From an uncultured Senegalimassilia sp. (lineage in GTDB: Bacteria; Actinomycetota; Coriobacteriia; Coriobacteriales; Eggerthellaceae): DNA of 10,930 bases. The stretch is from assembly GCF_934630535.1 (NCBI RefSeq), contig NZ_CAKTVU010000033.1:1-10930 (forward strand). Reading direction: 5' to 3'. Position numbers and translations under genes: made by a program. Under the pieces are notes generated by a model. It made no database searches and was not told the origin of the DNA. It saw only the letters and a program-made list of their open reading frames with translations. Below, one piece after another: positions 5,133-10,930 of the stretch (position 1 is the stretch's first letter; each line of letters opens with the position of its first letter).

Positions 5133-6707
5133 GTGGAAGGGTTTTTCGACGTCGTCAACAACGTGATCACCGCTATTGACGACTTTGTATGGGGCGTACC
5201 GCTGATGGTGCTCATCCTGTTCGGAGGCATCCTGCTGACGGTGCGTCTGGGCGGTTTGCAGTTCCGTCAGCTGCCGCGCGCTTTGCGCTACATGGTCAAG
5301 AACGAAAAGGGCGGCTCCGGCGAAGTCACCAGCTTCGGCGCACTGTGCACCGCGCTTTCAGCAACCATCGGTACTGGCAACATCGTGGGCGTCGCTACCG
5401 CTGTTGTGGTCGGCGGCCCTGGTGCCATGTTCTGGATGTGGCTGGCAGCGCTGTTCGGCATGGCTACGAAGTACTCCGAGGGCCTGCTCGCCGTCAAGTT
5501 CCGCAGCATCGATGAGAACACCGGCCATGTTCTGGGCGGCCCGTTCTACTACATCGAGCGCGGCATGGGCAAGCGTCTGCCTAAGATCAGCTGGCGTTGG
5601 CTCGCCAAGATCTTCGCGTTCTTCGGCATGTGCGTTGGCCTGTTCGGCATCGGTACTTTCACCCAGGTGAACTCCATCAACACCGCCATCACGAACTTCT
5701 TCGATCCCGAGAAGTCCTTCACCATCAGCATCCTCGGCATGGATTACTCCATCGCCACCGTTATCGGCGGTATCGTGGTCGCCGTGCTGGTCGGCCTGGT
5801 CGTCATCGGCGGCATCAAGCGCATCGCCAGCGTCTCCGAGCGCGTCATCCCCGTCATGGTAGTGCTGTACGTGGGCTTCTCCCTTGTCCTACTGCTCACC
5901 AACCTGGATAAGATCCCCGGTGCGTTCGTGGTCATCTTCCGTTCCGCCTTCGGTCTTGATGCTGCTGCCGGCGGTATGCTCGGCGCCATCTTCATCGCAA
6001 TGCAGAAGGGTATCGCCCGCGGTATCTTCTCCAACGAGGCCGGCCTTGGTTCCGCACCTATCGCCGCTGCTGCCGCTCAGACGAAGGAGCCCGTGCGTCA
6101 GGGTCTGGTGTCGATGACCGGCACGTTCCTCGACACCATCGTAGTCTGCACCATGACCGGCCTTACCCTGGTTATGACCGGTGCTTACCTGATCCCGGGC
6201 CTCGAGGGCGCTTCCGTCACCACCGCCGCCTTCCAGGCTGGCCTGCCGTTCATTCCTCCCACCGTCGTGTCGTTCGTGCTCATGGCGTGCCTGGCCCTGT
6301 TCGGTTTCACCACCATCCTTGGTTGGGACTACTACGGCGAGCGTTGCCTTGAGTACTTCAGCAACGGCAGCATGAAGGCCGTAAAGGTTTACCGCTGGCT
6401 CTACATCGCCGCTGTGTTCATCGGCCCTTACATGACCGTTTCCGCCGTTTGGACCATCGCCGACATCTTCAACGCATGCATGGCCGTGCCGAACATGATC
6501 GCTTTGATCGTCCTCTCCGGTGTGGTCGTCCGTGAAACGAAGGACTTCTTCAAGCGTCTGAACGACGCTGGCGGCAAGGAAGAGGACATGGTTCCGCACA
6601 AGAATCATGACGACGTGCCGCCGATCGATCCCCTTACTGATCGCCTGGGTGCAAAGAACGCCCAGGAGGACCTCGCAGCAGCTGCACAAGGTTTCGCCAC
6701 CGCATAG
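5133..6707 (+). CDS. Alanine/glycine:cation symporter (AGCS family)
   Basis: This is a 524-residue inner-membrane carrier of the AGCS family (TC 2.A.25), which imports alanine and/or glycine with Na+ or H+. Family features include GGLQFRQ (40-46) and TSFGALCTALSATIGTGNIV (66-85), which forms the broken-helix substrate/cation site. GGPGAMFWMW (94-103) is the AGCS signature, and NEAGLGSAPIAAAAA (301-315) is another conserved block. About eleven membrane segments are apparent, with a charged cytoplasmic tail of about 50 residues at the C-terminus. The start is a GTG with TTAGGAG six to seven bases upstream; no in-frame alternative has as good a site. The glycine riboswitch upstream makes glycine a likely substrate and links uptake or export to the glycine level. 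The gene is alone in its transcription unit and ends in the palindromic terminator at 6729. Confidence 0.95.
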   Translation: MEGFFDVVNNVITAIDDFVWGVPLMVLILFGGILLTVRLGGLQFRQLPRALRYMVKNEKGGSGEVTSFGALCTALSATIGTGNIVGVATAVVVGGPGAMFWMWLAALFGMATKYSEGLLAVKFRSIDENTGHVLGGPFYYIERGMGKRLPKISWRWLAKIFAFFGMCVGLFGIGTFTQVNSINTAITNFFDPEKSFTISILGMDYSIATVIGGIVVAVLVGLVVIGGIKRIASVSERVIPVMVVLYVGFSLVLLLTNLDKIPGAFVVIFRSAFGLDAAAGGMLGAIFIAMQKGIARGIFSNEAGLGSAPIAAAAAQTKEPVRQGLVSMTGTFLDTIVVCTMTGLTLVMTGAYLIPGLEGASVTTAAFQAGLPFIPPTVVSFVLMACLALFGFTTILGWDYYGERCLEYFSNGSMKAVKVYRWLYIAAVFIGPYMTVSAVWTIADIFNACMAVPNMIALIVLSGVVVRETKDFFKRLNDAGGKEEDMVPHKNHDDVPPIDPLTDRLGAKNAQEDLAAAAQGFATA

Positions 6708-6728
6708 CAACTGCTTGCCCCTCATGCT

Positions 6729-6770
6729 GGCCCCGATGTTTCACGTGAAACATCGGGGCCTTATTTGTTT
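6729..6770 (+). terminator. Terminator of the symporter gene, built around a parS site
   Basis: A 32-bp perfect palindrome (6729-6760), GGCCCCGATGTTTCAC and its exact complement, is followed by TTATTTGTTT. A GC-rich stem base plus a T-rich tail, 21 bases after the stop codon, is the usual form of an intrinsic terminator. The centre of the palindrome is parS site 2. As RNA the stem would need a small loop at the CACGTG centre. Confidence 0.7.
6737..6752. promoter_or_regulatory. parS site 2 (ParB-binding palindrome)
   Basis: TGTTTCACGTGAAACA is identical to site 1 and to the canonical parS consensus. It is the core of the terminator palindrome after the symporter gene. Its centre is 339 bp from that of site 3. 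Confidence 0.92.
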
Positions 6771-6795
6771 CTGCGAAGATGTTTCACACGAACTT

Positions 6796-7039
6796 GCAGC
6801 ATATTTCAAACCGACTACCTTCAAAACCACAGCAGCAGCGTCATGTCATCCATTCGATGTCCCTCATCGCCTCGTAAACGCCACGAAGCGCCGTTCGGTT
6901 TCCTCCTTCCAGCTGAAATGCATCAATGCCCGTCACTAGCCAAGCGCCATATAACGCTTCGCCACCGAACCGCATATCATGGTTTTCCGAGCCCTGCAGC
7001 GGCAGCAATGTTCAACTGCTTAACTTACTGCATGCACAA
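6796..7039. other. Intergenic stretch without a recognisable gene
   Basis: This lies within the 384-base gap between the converging symporter and shikimate-kinase-like genes, between parS sites 2 and 3. I see no open frame with a usable start, no tRNA-like fold and no promoter worth naming. A strong ribosome-binding-site-like GAAGGAGGAAA on the minus strand (around 6900-6910) is not followed by a start codon at a usable distance. Confidence 0.5.
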
Positions 7040-7065
7040 GAAAGGCCACCTTCCGGTGGCCTTTC
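7040..7065 (-). terminator. Terminator after the shikimate-kinase-like gene (possibly bidirectional)
   Basis: AAAGGCCACC (7041-7050) and GGTGGCCTTT (7055-7064) are perfect 10-bp arms around a 4-base loop. On the minus strand the stem ends in TTTCTT, a fair U-tract, 27 bases after the stop codon of the kinase-like gene. The A/T ends of both arms would also allow termination of plus-strand transcripts. Confidence 0.85.
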
Positions 7066-7075
7066 AATACTCTAC

Positions 7076-7091
7076 TGTTTCACGTGAAACA
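7076..7091. promoter_or_regulatory. parS site 3 (ParB-binding palindrome)
   Basis: TGTTTCACGTGAAACA is again a perfect copy of the parS consensus. It directly abuts the stop codon (7092-7094) of the kinase-like gene and precedes its terminator. Confidence 0.92.
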
Positions 7092-7616
7092 CTACTTCAC
7101 GCCTTCATGTGCAAGCGCATCTGCAACCTTGCGAGCTGCAGCGGTGATGGACAGGTCGTTCACGTCCACCGTGATGTCGGCGTAGTGCTCATAGAGCGGC
7201 AGACGCTCGTCGTACAACTCCTTGAGGCTCATACCGATACCGCCCTTCAACACGACGCCGCGCTCCTGCAGGTCGCTCAGACGGTGCACCAGCTGATCGT
7301 AGGAGATCTTGAGGTACACAACCGTACCGATCTCTGCCAGATGCTTCATAGCCTCATCGGAGTACACGGCGGAACCGCCCGTAGCGATAACGCTGTTCTC
7401 CGCGTCGATCTTGCTGAGAATCTCGTTCTCAACCTCGATGAAACCCTCGGGACCGCATGCGTCGATGATCTTCTGCAGCGTCTTGTCGCACTGGTTCTGA
7501 ATGACGATGTCGGCGTCGATGAAGTCCTTCGTCATGATTTTCGCCAACACGATACCCAGCGTGGATTTACCCGAGCCGGGCATGCCGATAAGAACAACGT
7601 TGTTCTTCTCCGCCAT
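7092..7616 (-). CDS. Divergent shikimate-kinase-like P-loop kinase
   Basis: This 174-residue cytoplasmic kinase has the shikimate kinase fold. It has Walker A GMPGSGKST (11-19), FIDAD (32-36) carrying the aspartate that normally contacts Mg/shikimate (D34), VIATGGS (76-82), and ERLPLYEHYAD (137-147) with the conserved late Arg (R138). It departs from typical AroK in three places. The GE..FR motif reads GPEGFIEVE, so the shikimate-binding Arg is Ile60. The GGG loop reads GGS. The lid region lacks the usual R-P-L-L and reads ERGVVLKGG. The start at 7616 is chosen because AAGGAGG lies seven bases upstream; an upstream in-frame ATG at 7670 lacks such a site and lies upstream of the likely promoter. 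It may be a true shikimate kinase of an odd subgroup or a kinase for another small alcohol. No other aromatic-pathway gene adjoins it. Confidence 0.75.
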   Translation of the reverse strand: MAEKNNVVLIGMPGSGKSTLGIVLAKIMTKDFIDADIVIQNQCDKTLQKIIDACGPEGFIEVENEILSKIDAENSVIATGGSAVYSDEAMKHLAEIGTVVYLKISYDQLVHRLSDLQERGVVLKGGIGMSLKELYDERLPLYEHYADITVDVNDLSITAAARKVADALAHEGVK

Positions 7617-7650
7617 GGTAAGCCCTCCTTGATCGGTCATGTACGTTCGA

Positions 7651-7659
7651 ATTGTATCA
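7651..7659 (-). promoter_or_regulatory. Candidate extended -10 promoter for the kinase-like gene
   Basis: The minus strand reads TGATACAAT: TGn followed by TACAAT, five of six matches to TATAAT, about 35 bases before the ATG at 7616. A TTGTCA lies 20 bases further upstream, longer than the ideal spacing. Confidence 0.45.
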
Positions 7660-7698
7660 TGCCTGCTCATGCGTCATGACAACGGTAACAAGCTGTTC

Positions 7699-8610
7699 TT
7701 ATACGGTCTCTCCAACGGCCTCATCAGGCTTCTTGCGCTTCAAAGGAAACGTCTCGCTGATGATGATGGCCACGAAGATCAACGAGAAACCGACCAGCAA
7801 ACGGAGGCTCAGCTGCTCGCCGTACAGCAGCACGCTGAACAGCACGCCGAACACAGATTCCAGGCTCAAGAACAGCGATGCCTGGGCCGGAGGAATATGC
7901 GCAAGCGAGACGTTCTGGATGCCGAACGCCACAATAGAAGCGAAGATGGCCAGGAACAGCAACTGACCGATAATATCGGGCGTGAAAGCAGCGAATCCTG
8001 GGAAGGTTTCAAACGCCGCTCCCGACAGCAGGCCCATGCATCCCTCGGCAACGAACTGCACTGCTGTAAGCGCCAGCACGTCGTGGAAACGGGAGAACTT
8101 CGAAACCAGCACCATATGCACGGCGAACATGACCGCGCACACCAGCGTCATAACCTCACCAAAGCCCATGGTCATGCCGCCCGACTGGACCGACACCAGC
8201 CAAATGCCCACCAAGGCAAGCACGGCAGCACCGATATTGAACACCGTCGGACGCCTGTGAGCGATGATCCACCACAAGAAGGGGACGATCACGCAATACG
8301 TCGCCGTAAGAAACGCGTTGATGCCTGGAGTGGTGTGCTCCAAACCAACGGTTTGCGTCCAGAATGCCAGATAATCGGCCAAGCCGAGGGCGGTGCCGGC
8401 AAGCACCATCTTGCCGCTGAAGGCCTTACGGACGCGCTTCCAAAGGATAGCGGTCAGCACAATGCCTGCGAACAGAAAGCGGAAGCCCAGCAACCATGCT
8501 GGCGGAATGACCGCTACCACATCCTTCATGGACACGAAGCTGTAGCCCCAGATGATGGTCGCCACAACGATAGCAACCTTGTACGCCCAAGAGGGCAGTT
8601 CCTTCTTCAT
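7699..8610 (-). CDS. EamA/DMT-superfamily permease
   Basis: This 303-residue inner-membrane protein of the drug/metabolite transporter superfamily has two EamA domains of five membrane segments each. The first opens with the typical VATIIWGYSFVSMKDVV (about 16-32) and runs through GLEHTTPGINAFLTATYCVIVP. The second runs from the middle of the protein to FASIVAFGIQNVSLAHIPPAQASLFLSLESVFGVLFSVLLYGE, the classic end-of-domain signature (conserved Ala, Glu and Gly-Glu). The C-terminal tail is short and basic (PLKRKKPDEA). Family members export or import amino acids, nucleotides or other metabolites; the substrate cannot be told here. AAAGGG stands eight bases before the ATG. The next gene downstream starts 82 bases after the stop with no hairpin between, so read-through into the kinase-like gene is possible beside that gene's own promoter. 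Confidence 0.92.
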   Translation of the reverse strand: MKKELPSWAYKVAIVVATIIWGYSFVSMKDVVAVIPPAWLLGFRFLFAGIVLTAILWKRVRKAFSGKMVLAGTALGLADYLAFWTQTVGLEHTTPGINAFLTATYCVIVPFLWWIIAHRRPTVFNIGAAVLALVGIWLVSVQSGGMTMGFGEVMTLVCAVMFAVHMVLVSKFSRFHDVLALTAVQFVAEGCMGLLSGAAFETFPGFAAFTPDIIGQLLFLAIFASIVAFGIQNVSLAHIPPAQASLFLSLESVFGVLFSVLLYGEQLSLRLLVGFSLIFVAIIISETFPLKRKKPDEAVGETV

Positions 8611-8659
8611 GTAACTTTCCCTTTACCCCCGATTGCAACCCATAACCGGGCGCAATAAA

Positions 8660-8705
8660 GAAACGCCGATCTGCAGCCGCATAAGGCGACGCAGATCGGC
8701 GTTTC
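8660..8705 (-). terminator. Strong terminator hairpin after the DUF2207 gene
   Basis: GAAACGCCGATCTGC (8660-8674) and GCAGATCGGCGTTTC (8691-8705) are perfect 15-bp arms; the 16-base loop contains a further GCC/GGC pair. Read on the minus strand the stem is followed by TTTATTG after its own TTTC end, a good termination tail. It separates the DUF2207 gene from the permease gene. It could also act on plus-strand RNA. Confidence 0.85.
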
Positions 8706-8797
8706 GCACTCAACGTGATTCGCTCTAAACGACGCGTCCGCTATCTTAGCAGACCAGCATCATCGAATAGCCGGACGGCCCGGACTCGGCGGCAAGC

Positions 8798-8836
8798 AAG
8801 CTGACGTAACCGACCGAAAGTCTAAACGTCAGTCTT
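8798..8836. repeat. Hairpin just after the DUF2207 stop codon
   Basis: AAGCTGACGT (8798-8807) pairs with ACGTCAGTCTT (8826-8836) with one bulge, and a smaller GAC/GTC pair lies inside. There is no T-run, so it is not a normal terminator. It may stabilise the 3' end of the mRNA or be a chance palindrome. The rest of the 8706-8872 gap shows nothing further. Confidence 0.35.
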
Positions 8837-8872
8837 TTGCGCCGTTGGCAATGCACGGAAGCTCAGCCAAGC

Positions 8873-10876
8873 CTAACGGGCTCCGCCACCGCCGCCGCCG
8901 AAGCCTCCGCCGCCACCGCTGGAGAATCCGCCGCCGCTTCCGCTGCCGCTGGATTCGGCCTGTATAGCCTCGTGAGCGGTTTTCACGGCCTGGTTGAACG
9001 ACGAGGAGAGGAAGCTTCCCACATCGGGCATCCCGGCGCTCGCACCGGTCTCGTAGGAGGTATACCAGCCCCACCAGGGCACGTAGGTGTCTCCATACGT
9101 GTGATCGACCGTGAACAACTGGGGCTGCGTCTTGCGAAGCTGCTCGATGGCCTGCTTCGCAACGCCGAACAGATACGCGTACACCATGAACTCGCCCCAC
9201 ACCTTCACATCGGTGGGCGGACGCTCCTCAAGCGAGCTGAAGTCGCGCAGCCAATTGCGCAACGCCTTGCAGTGCGCAACCAGGTTGTTGCCATCGACGC
9301 TGCGTCGCGTCATATTGTTCCCGATGAAAGCCAGCGCCAAAACGGTGGGGATACCGCATATCACGGGCAGCATGTTATCGGTTATGAACCAAATCACCAT
9401 TGCCACCGCAATCAATATGACAGCGAGCGCCCACGTCCAGGCGCGCAGATTATTACCCTTCTCCTCGAAGAACCCGTGCTTGTCCGTCTCCGCGGTCAGC
9501 ACATCTTGCCAGTGTTTCACGGCGTTCACCAGCCGCTCAGGATGATCATCGCCGTATTTCTTGATGCTGCCGAACCACAGCGAGTTCTGGCCTGCCGCTA
9601 CCTTGTCGAACAGCAGCTCGAACGTTGCCTTGTCGATCGGGTCGCTTATGGCATCGACCTCCACCATCTTCGTGATATAGAAGTCGTTGACCGTTTTCAT
9701 GCCGCCATGCTTCGTCGGCGCCATATACGAACCGGAATCGATGCGAACGGCACCCGTTTGCGCCAGATGCATAATAGTTGCCGTAAGATCGTCTGTGCTC
9801 GTCCTGTCCCAACGCCACAAGCGGCCGATAACGGCCGGATGCAAACCCTTTCGCGGCACATCGCGCCAGTATTGCTCCGTAAAGTCAGGCTTATGCTCCT
9901 TGCCATGACGGAAGAACATGACAATAGCCCAGATCAATGCCGCAACGCACACGGCAACGCACGCCACGGAGAACGCCAAGGACATCATGCGCTTGCTGTT
10001 CGCCGTATCAGCCCAGGCCTTCTCCTCCTTCAGCACCGTATCCAGGCGCTGCTCGCCGGCATGCAGGCGCTGCGTGCTCAGCGACACGTTCGTCAGCCAT
10101 TTAGAGGGGATGCAAACGCGCATCTCGGCATATTCGCCGGTTTCCACACGGGGAACCGTGCATGTGACCGAGCCGTCGGCGTTAATGGAAACGTTGCCGC
10201 TCAGCGGACCATGGCCCCATGCGCGCACGTTCTCACCAGGATCCACCGTGACGCCCTGGGGAAGGGGAAGCTGAAGCGTGGCCGTCACGTTCTCGGAAGC
10301 AGCCGACCACTCGGAGCCCAGATACTGCCAATACACCTCGGAGACGTCATCGTACACCTGGGCCATATTGGTGATGGTGTAATCAAGCTCTACAACCACA
10401 CGCTCAGGATGAGAGCCGAAGAACACATACACCGTGTTCTTCGGGCTGTCCAGGGAATAGGAGTTCCGCCCCGGGCCGCCTTTCTCGCGCCACTTCAGCT
10501 CGAACGGCACCTCGGGCAGCGCCGACATCGACCCTTCAGCGGAGCCGGAATCATCGACGCCCATCATGCGAACACCGTTCACGGAGAATTCCGCGTTCGT
10601 AGGCAGCAGGTTTAACGACCACCAAATAGCGGAATACGAGCCGTTGAAATCGAACGTGCGCTGTTCCACCACGTGAAGCGTTCCATCGGTTTCCAGCTGA
10701 GCCTGAATGTTCACTTGCGGCATGGTGTACGACTTCGCATAGGCTTTGCCCGGCAAAGCCGCTAACGCACATTCGCAAGCAACGACCACTAGCACAGCCG
10801 CGATCATCCATGCAACGCGACAACGCGCTTCCTCCCGCTGGCTGCCTGAGAATTGAGGTGTCCTTGTGTATTGCAT
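8873..10876 (-). CDS. DUF2207-family membrane protein with glycine-rich C-terminal tail
   Basis: This is a 667-residue member of the DUF2207 (YciQ-like) family of predicted surface/membrane proteins of unknown function. The start at 10876 is chosen because AAGGAG lies eight bases upstream; a TTG at 10909 is a poorer option. Residues 1-48 form a long signal peptide (basic SQREEARCR, hydrophobic VAWMIAAVLVVVACECALAAL, likely cut after KAYA). Residues 50-290 form the extracytoplasmic beta-rich DUF2207 domain (QAQLETDGTLHVVEQRTFDF, ...IWWSLNLLP). A membrane segment follows at about 298-322, then a cytoplasmic part (323-478) with a winged-helix-like stretch TSTDDLTATIMHLAQTGAVRI. A membrane pair lies at about 479-519, and a C-terminal region ends in a Gly/Ser tail (643-667, nearly all glycine after 654). 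Such tails are usual in the family. It is a single-gene unit ending at the 8660 terminator. Confidence 0.88.
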   Translation of the reverse strand: MQYTRTPQFSGSQREEARCRVAWMIAAVLVVVACECALAALPGKAYAKSYTMPQVNIQAQLETDGTLHVVEQRTFDFNGSYSAIWWSLNLLPTNAEFSVNGVRMMGVDDSGSAEGSMSALPEVPFELKWREKGGPGRNSYSLDSPKNTVYVFFGSHPERVVVELDYTITNMAQVYDDVSEVYWQYLGSEWSAASENVTATLQLPLPQGVTVDPGENVRAWGHGPLSGNVSINADGSVTCTVPRVETGEYAEMRVCIPSKWLTNVSLSTQRLHAGEQRLDTVLKEEKAWADTANSKRMMSLAFSVACVAVCVAALIWAIVMFFRHGKEHKPDFTEQYWRDVPRKGLHPAVIGRLWRWDRTSTDDLTATIMHLAQTGAVRIDSGSYMAPTKHGGMKTVNDFYITKMVEVDAISDPIDKATFELLFDKVAAGQNSLWFGSIKKYGDDHPERLVNAVKHWQDVLTAETDKHGFFEEKGNNLRAWTWALAVILIAVAMVIWFITDNMLPVICGIPTVLALAFIGNNMTRRSVDGNNLVAHCKALRNWLRDFSSLEERPPTDVKVWGEFMVYAYLFGVAKQAIEQLRKTQPQLFTVDHTYGDTYVPWWGWYTSYETGASAGMPDVGSFLSSSFNQAVKTAHEAIQAESSGSGSGGGFSSGGGGGFGGGGGGAR

Positions 10877-10912
10877 CGAGAATGCTCCTTGCAAGTTTCC
10901 GACAGTCAAGGT

Positions 10913-10918
10913 ATTATA
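10913..10918 (-). promoter_or_regulatory. -10 box for the DUF2207 gene
   Basis: A perfect TATAAT on the minus strand lies about 37 bases before the ATG at 10876. The -35 region falls outside the window. Confidence 0.5.
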
Positions 10919-10930
10919 TCTACCCGCACC

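Noticed and set aside
5889..6725. Minus-strand open frame of 278 codons opposite the symporter gene
   Set aside because: Its composition (His, Gly, Asp, Glu) is that of the complement of a membrane protein gene, and it has no start signals.
6895..6912. Strong ribosome-binding-site-like sequence on the minus strand
   Set aside because: No ATG, GTG or TTG at a usable distance starts an open frame longer than a few codons.
8837..10615. Very long plus-strand open frame (592 codons) opposite the DUF2207 gene
   Set aside because: It is an antisense shadow rich in Arg, His and Ala, while the minus strand has signal peptide, membrane segments, start site and family features.

Overview
The window looks like chromosomal DNA from a moderately high-GC bacterium. 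Gene content, GTG starts, strong GGAGG-type ribosome binding sites and GC-rich third codon positions would suit an actinobacterium of the Coriobacteriia/Eggerthellaceae type. That placement is an inference from general character, not from a marker gene. Nothing suggests phage, plasmid or a CRISPR system.

Layout: almost everything is on the minus strand. Reading from low to high coordinates: the 5' end of a probable isochorismate synthase gene (menaquinone entry step); a small UPF0237-type ACT-domain protein; a TSUP-family anion permease; folE (GTP cyclohydrolase I), probably co-transcribed with the permease; exodeoxyribonuclease III with an unusual ~60-residue insertion; rlmH (23S rRNA pseudouridine methyltransferase); and, overlapping the rlmH start, a small membrane-protein gene that appears split by two compensating frameshifts. 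Then comes the only clear plus-strand gene, an alanine/glycine:cation symporter (AGCS family) preceded by a single-aptamer glycine riboswitch with a terminator-type expression platform. After it, on the minus strand again, are a divergent shikimate-kinase-like enzyme, an EamA/DMT permease, and a large DUF2207 membrane protein with a signal peptide and a glycine-rich tail.

The most striking non-coding signal is three perfect 16-bp parS sites (TGTTTCACGTGAAACA), the binding site of the chromosome-partition protein ParB. All three lie just downstream of stop codons: at 802-817, 6737-6752 and 7076-7091. The middle one forms the core of a 32-bp perfect palindrome that also looks like the transcription terminator of the symporter gene. 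Clustered parS sites normally mark the origin-proximal part of a chromosome, so this window probably lies near oriC.

Two intergenic inverted-repeat elements (2379-2470 and 3624-3654) share the 10-mer CTAAGTGTCC and resemble REP/MITE-type repeats. Both lie beside short open stretches that read like the tails of decayed genes. Otherwise the genes are housekeeping or transport functions with short intergenic regions. No dedicated new multi-gene system is evident.
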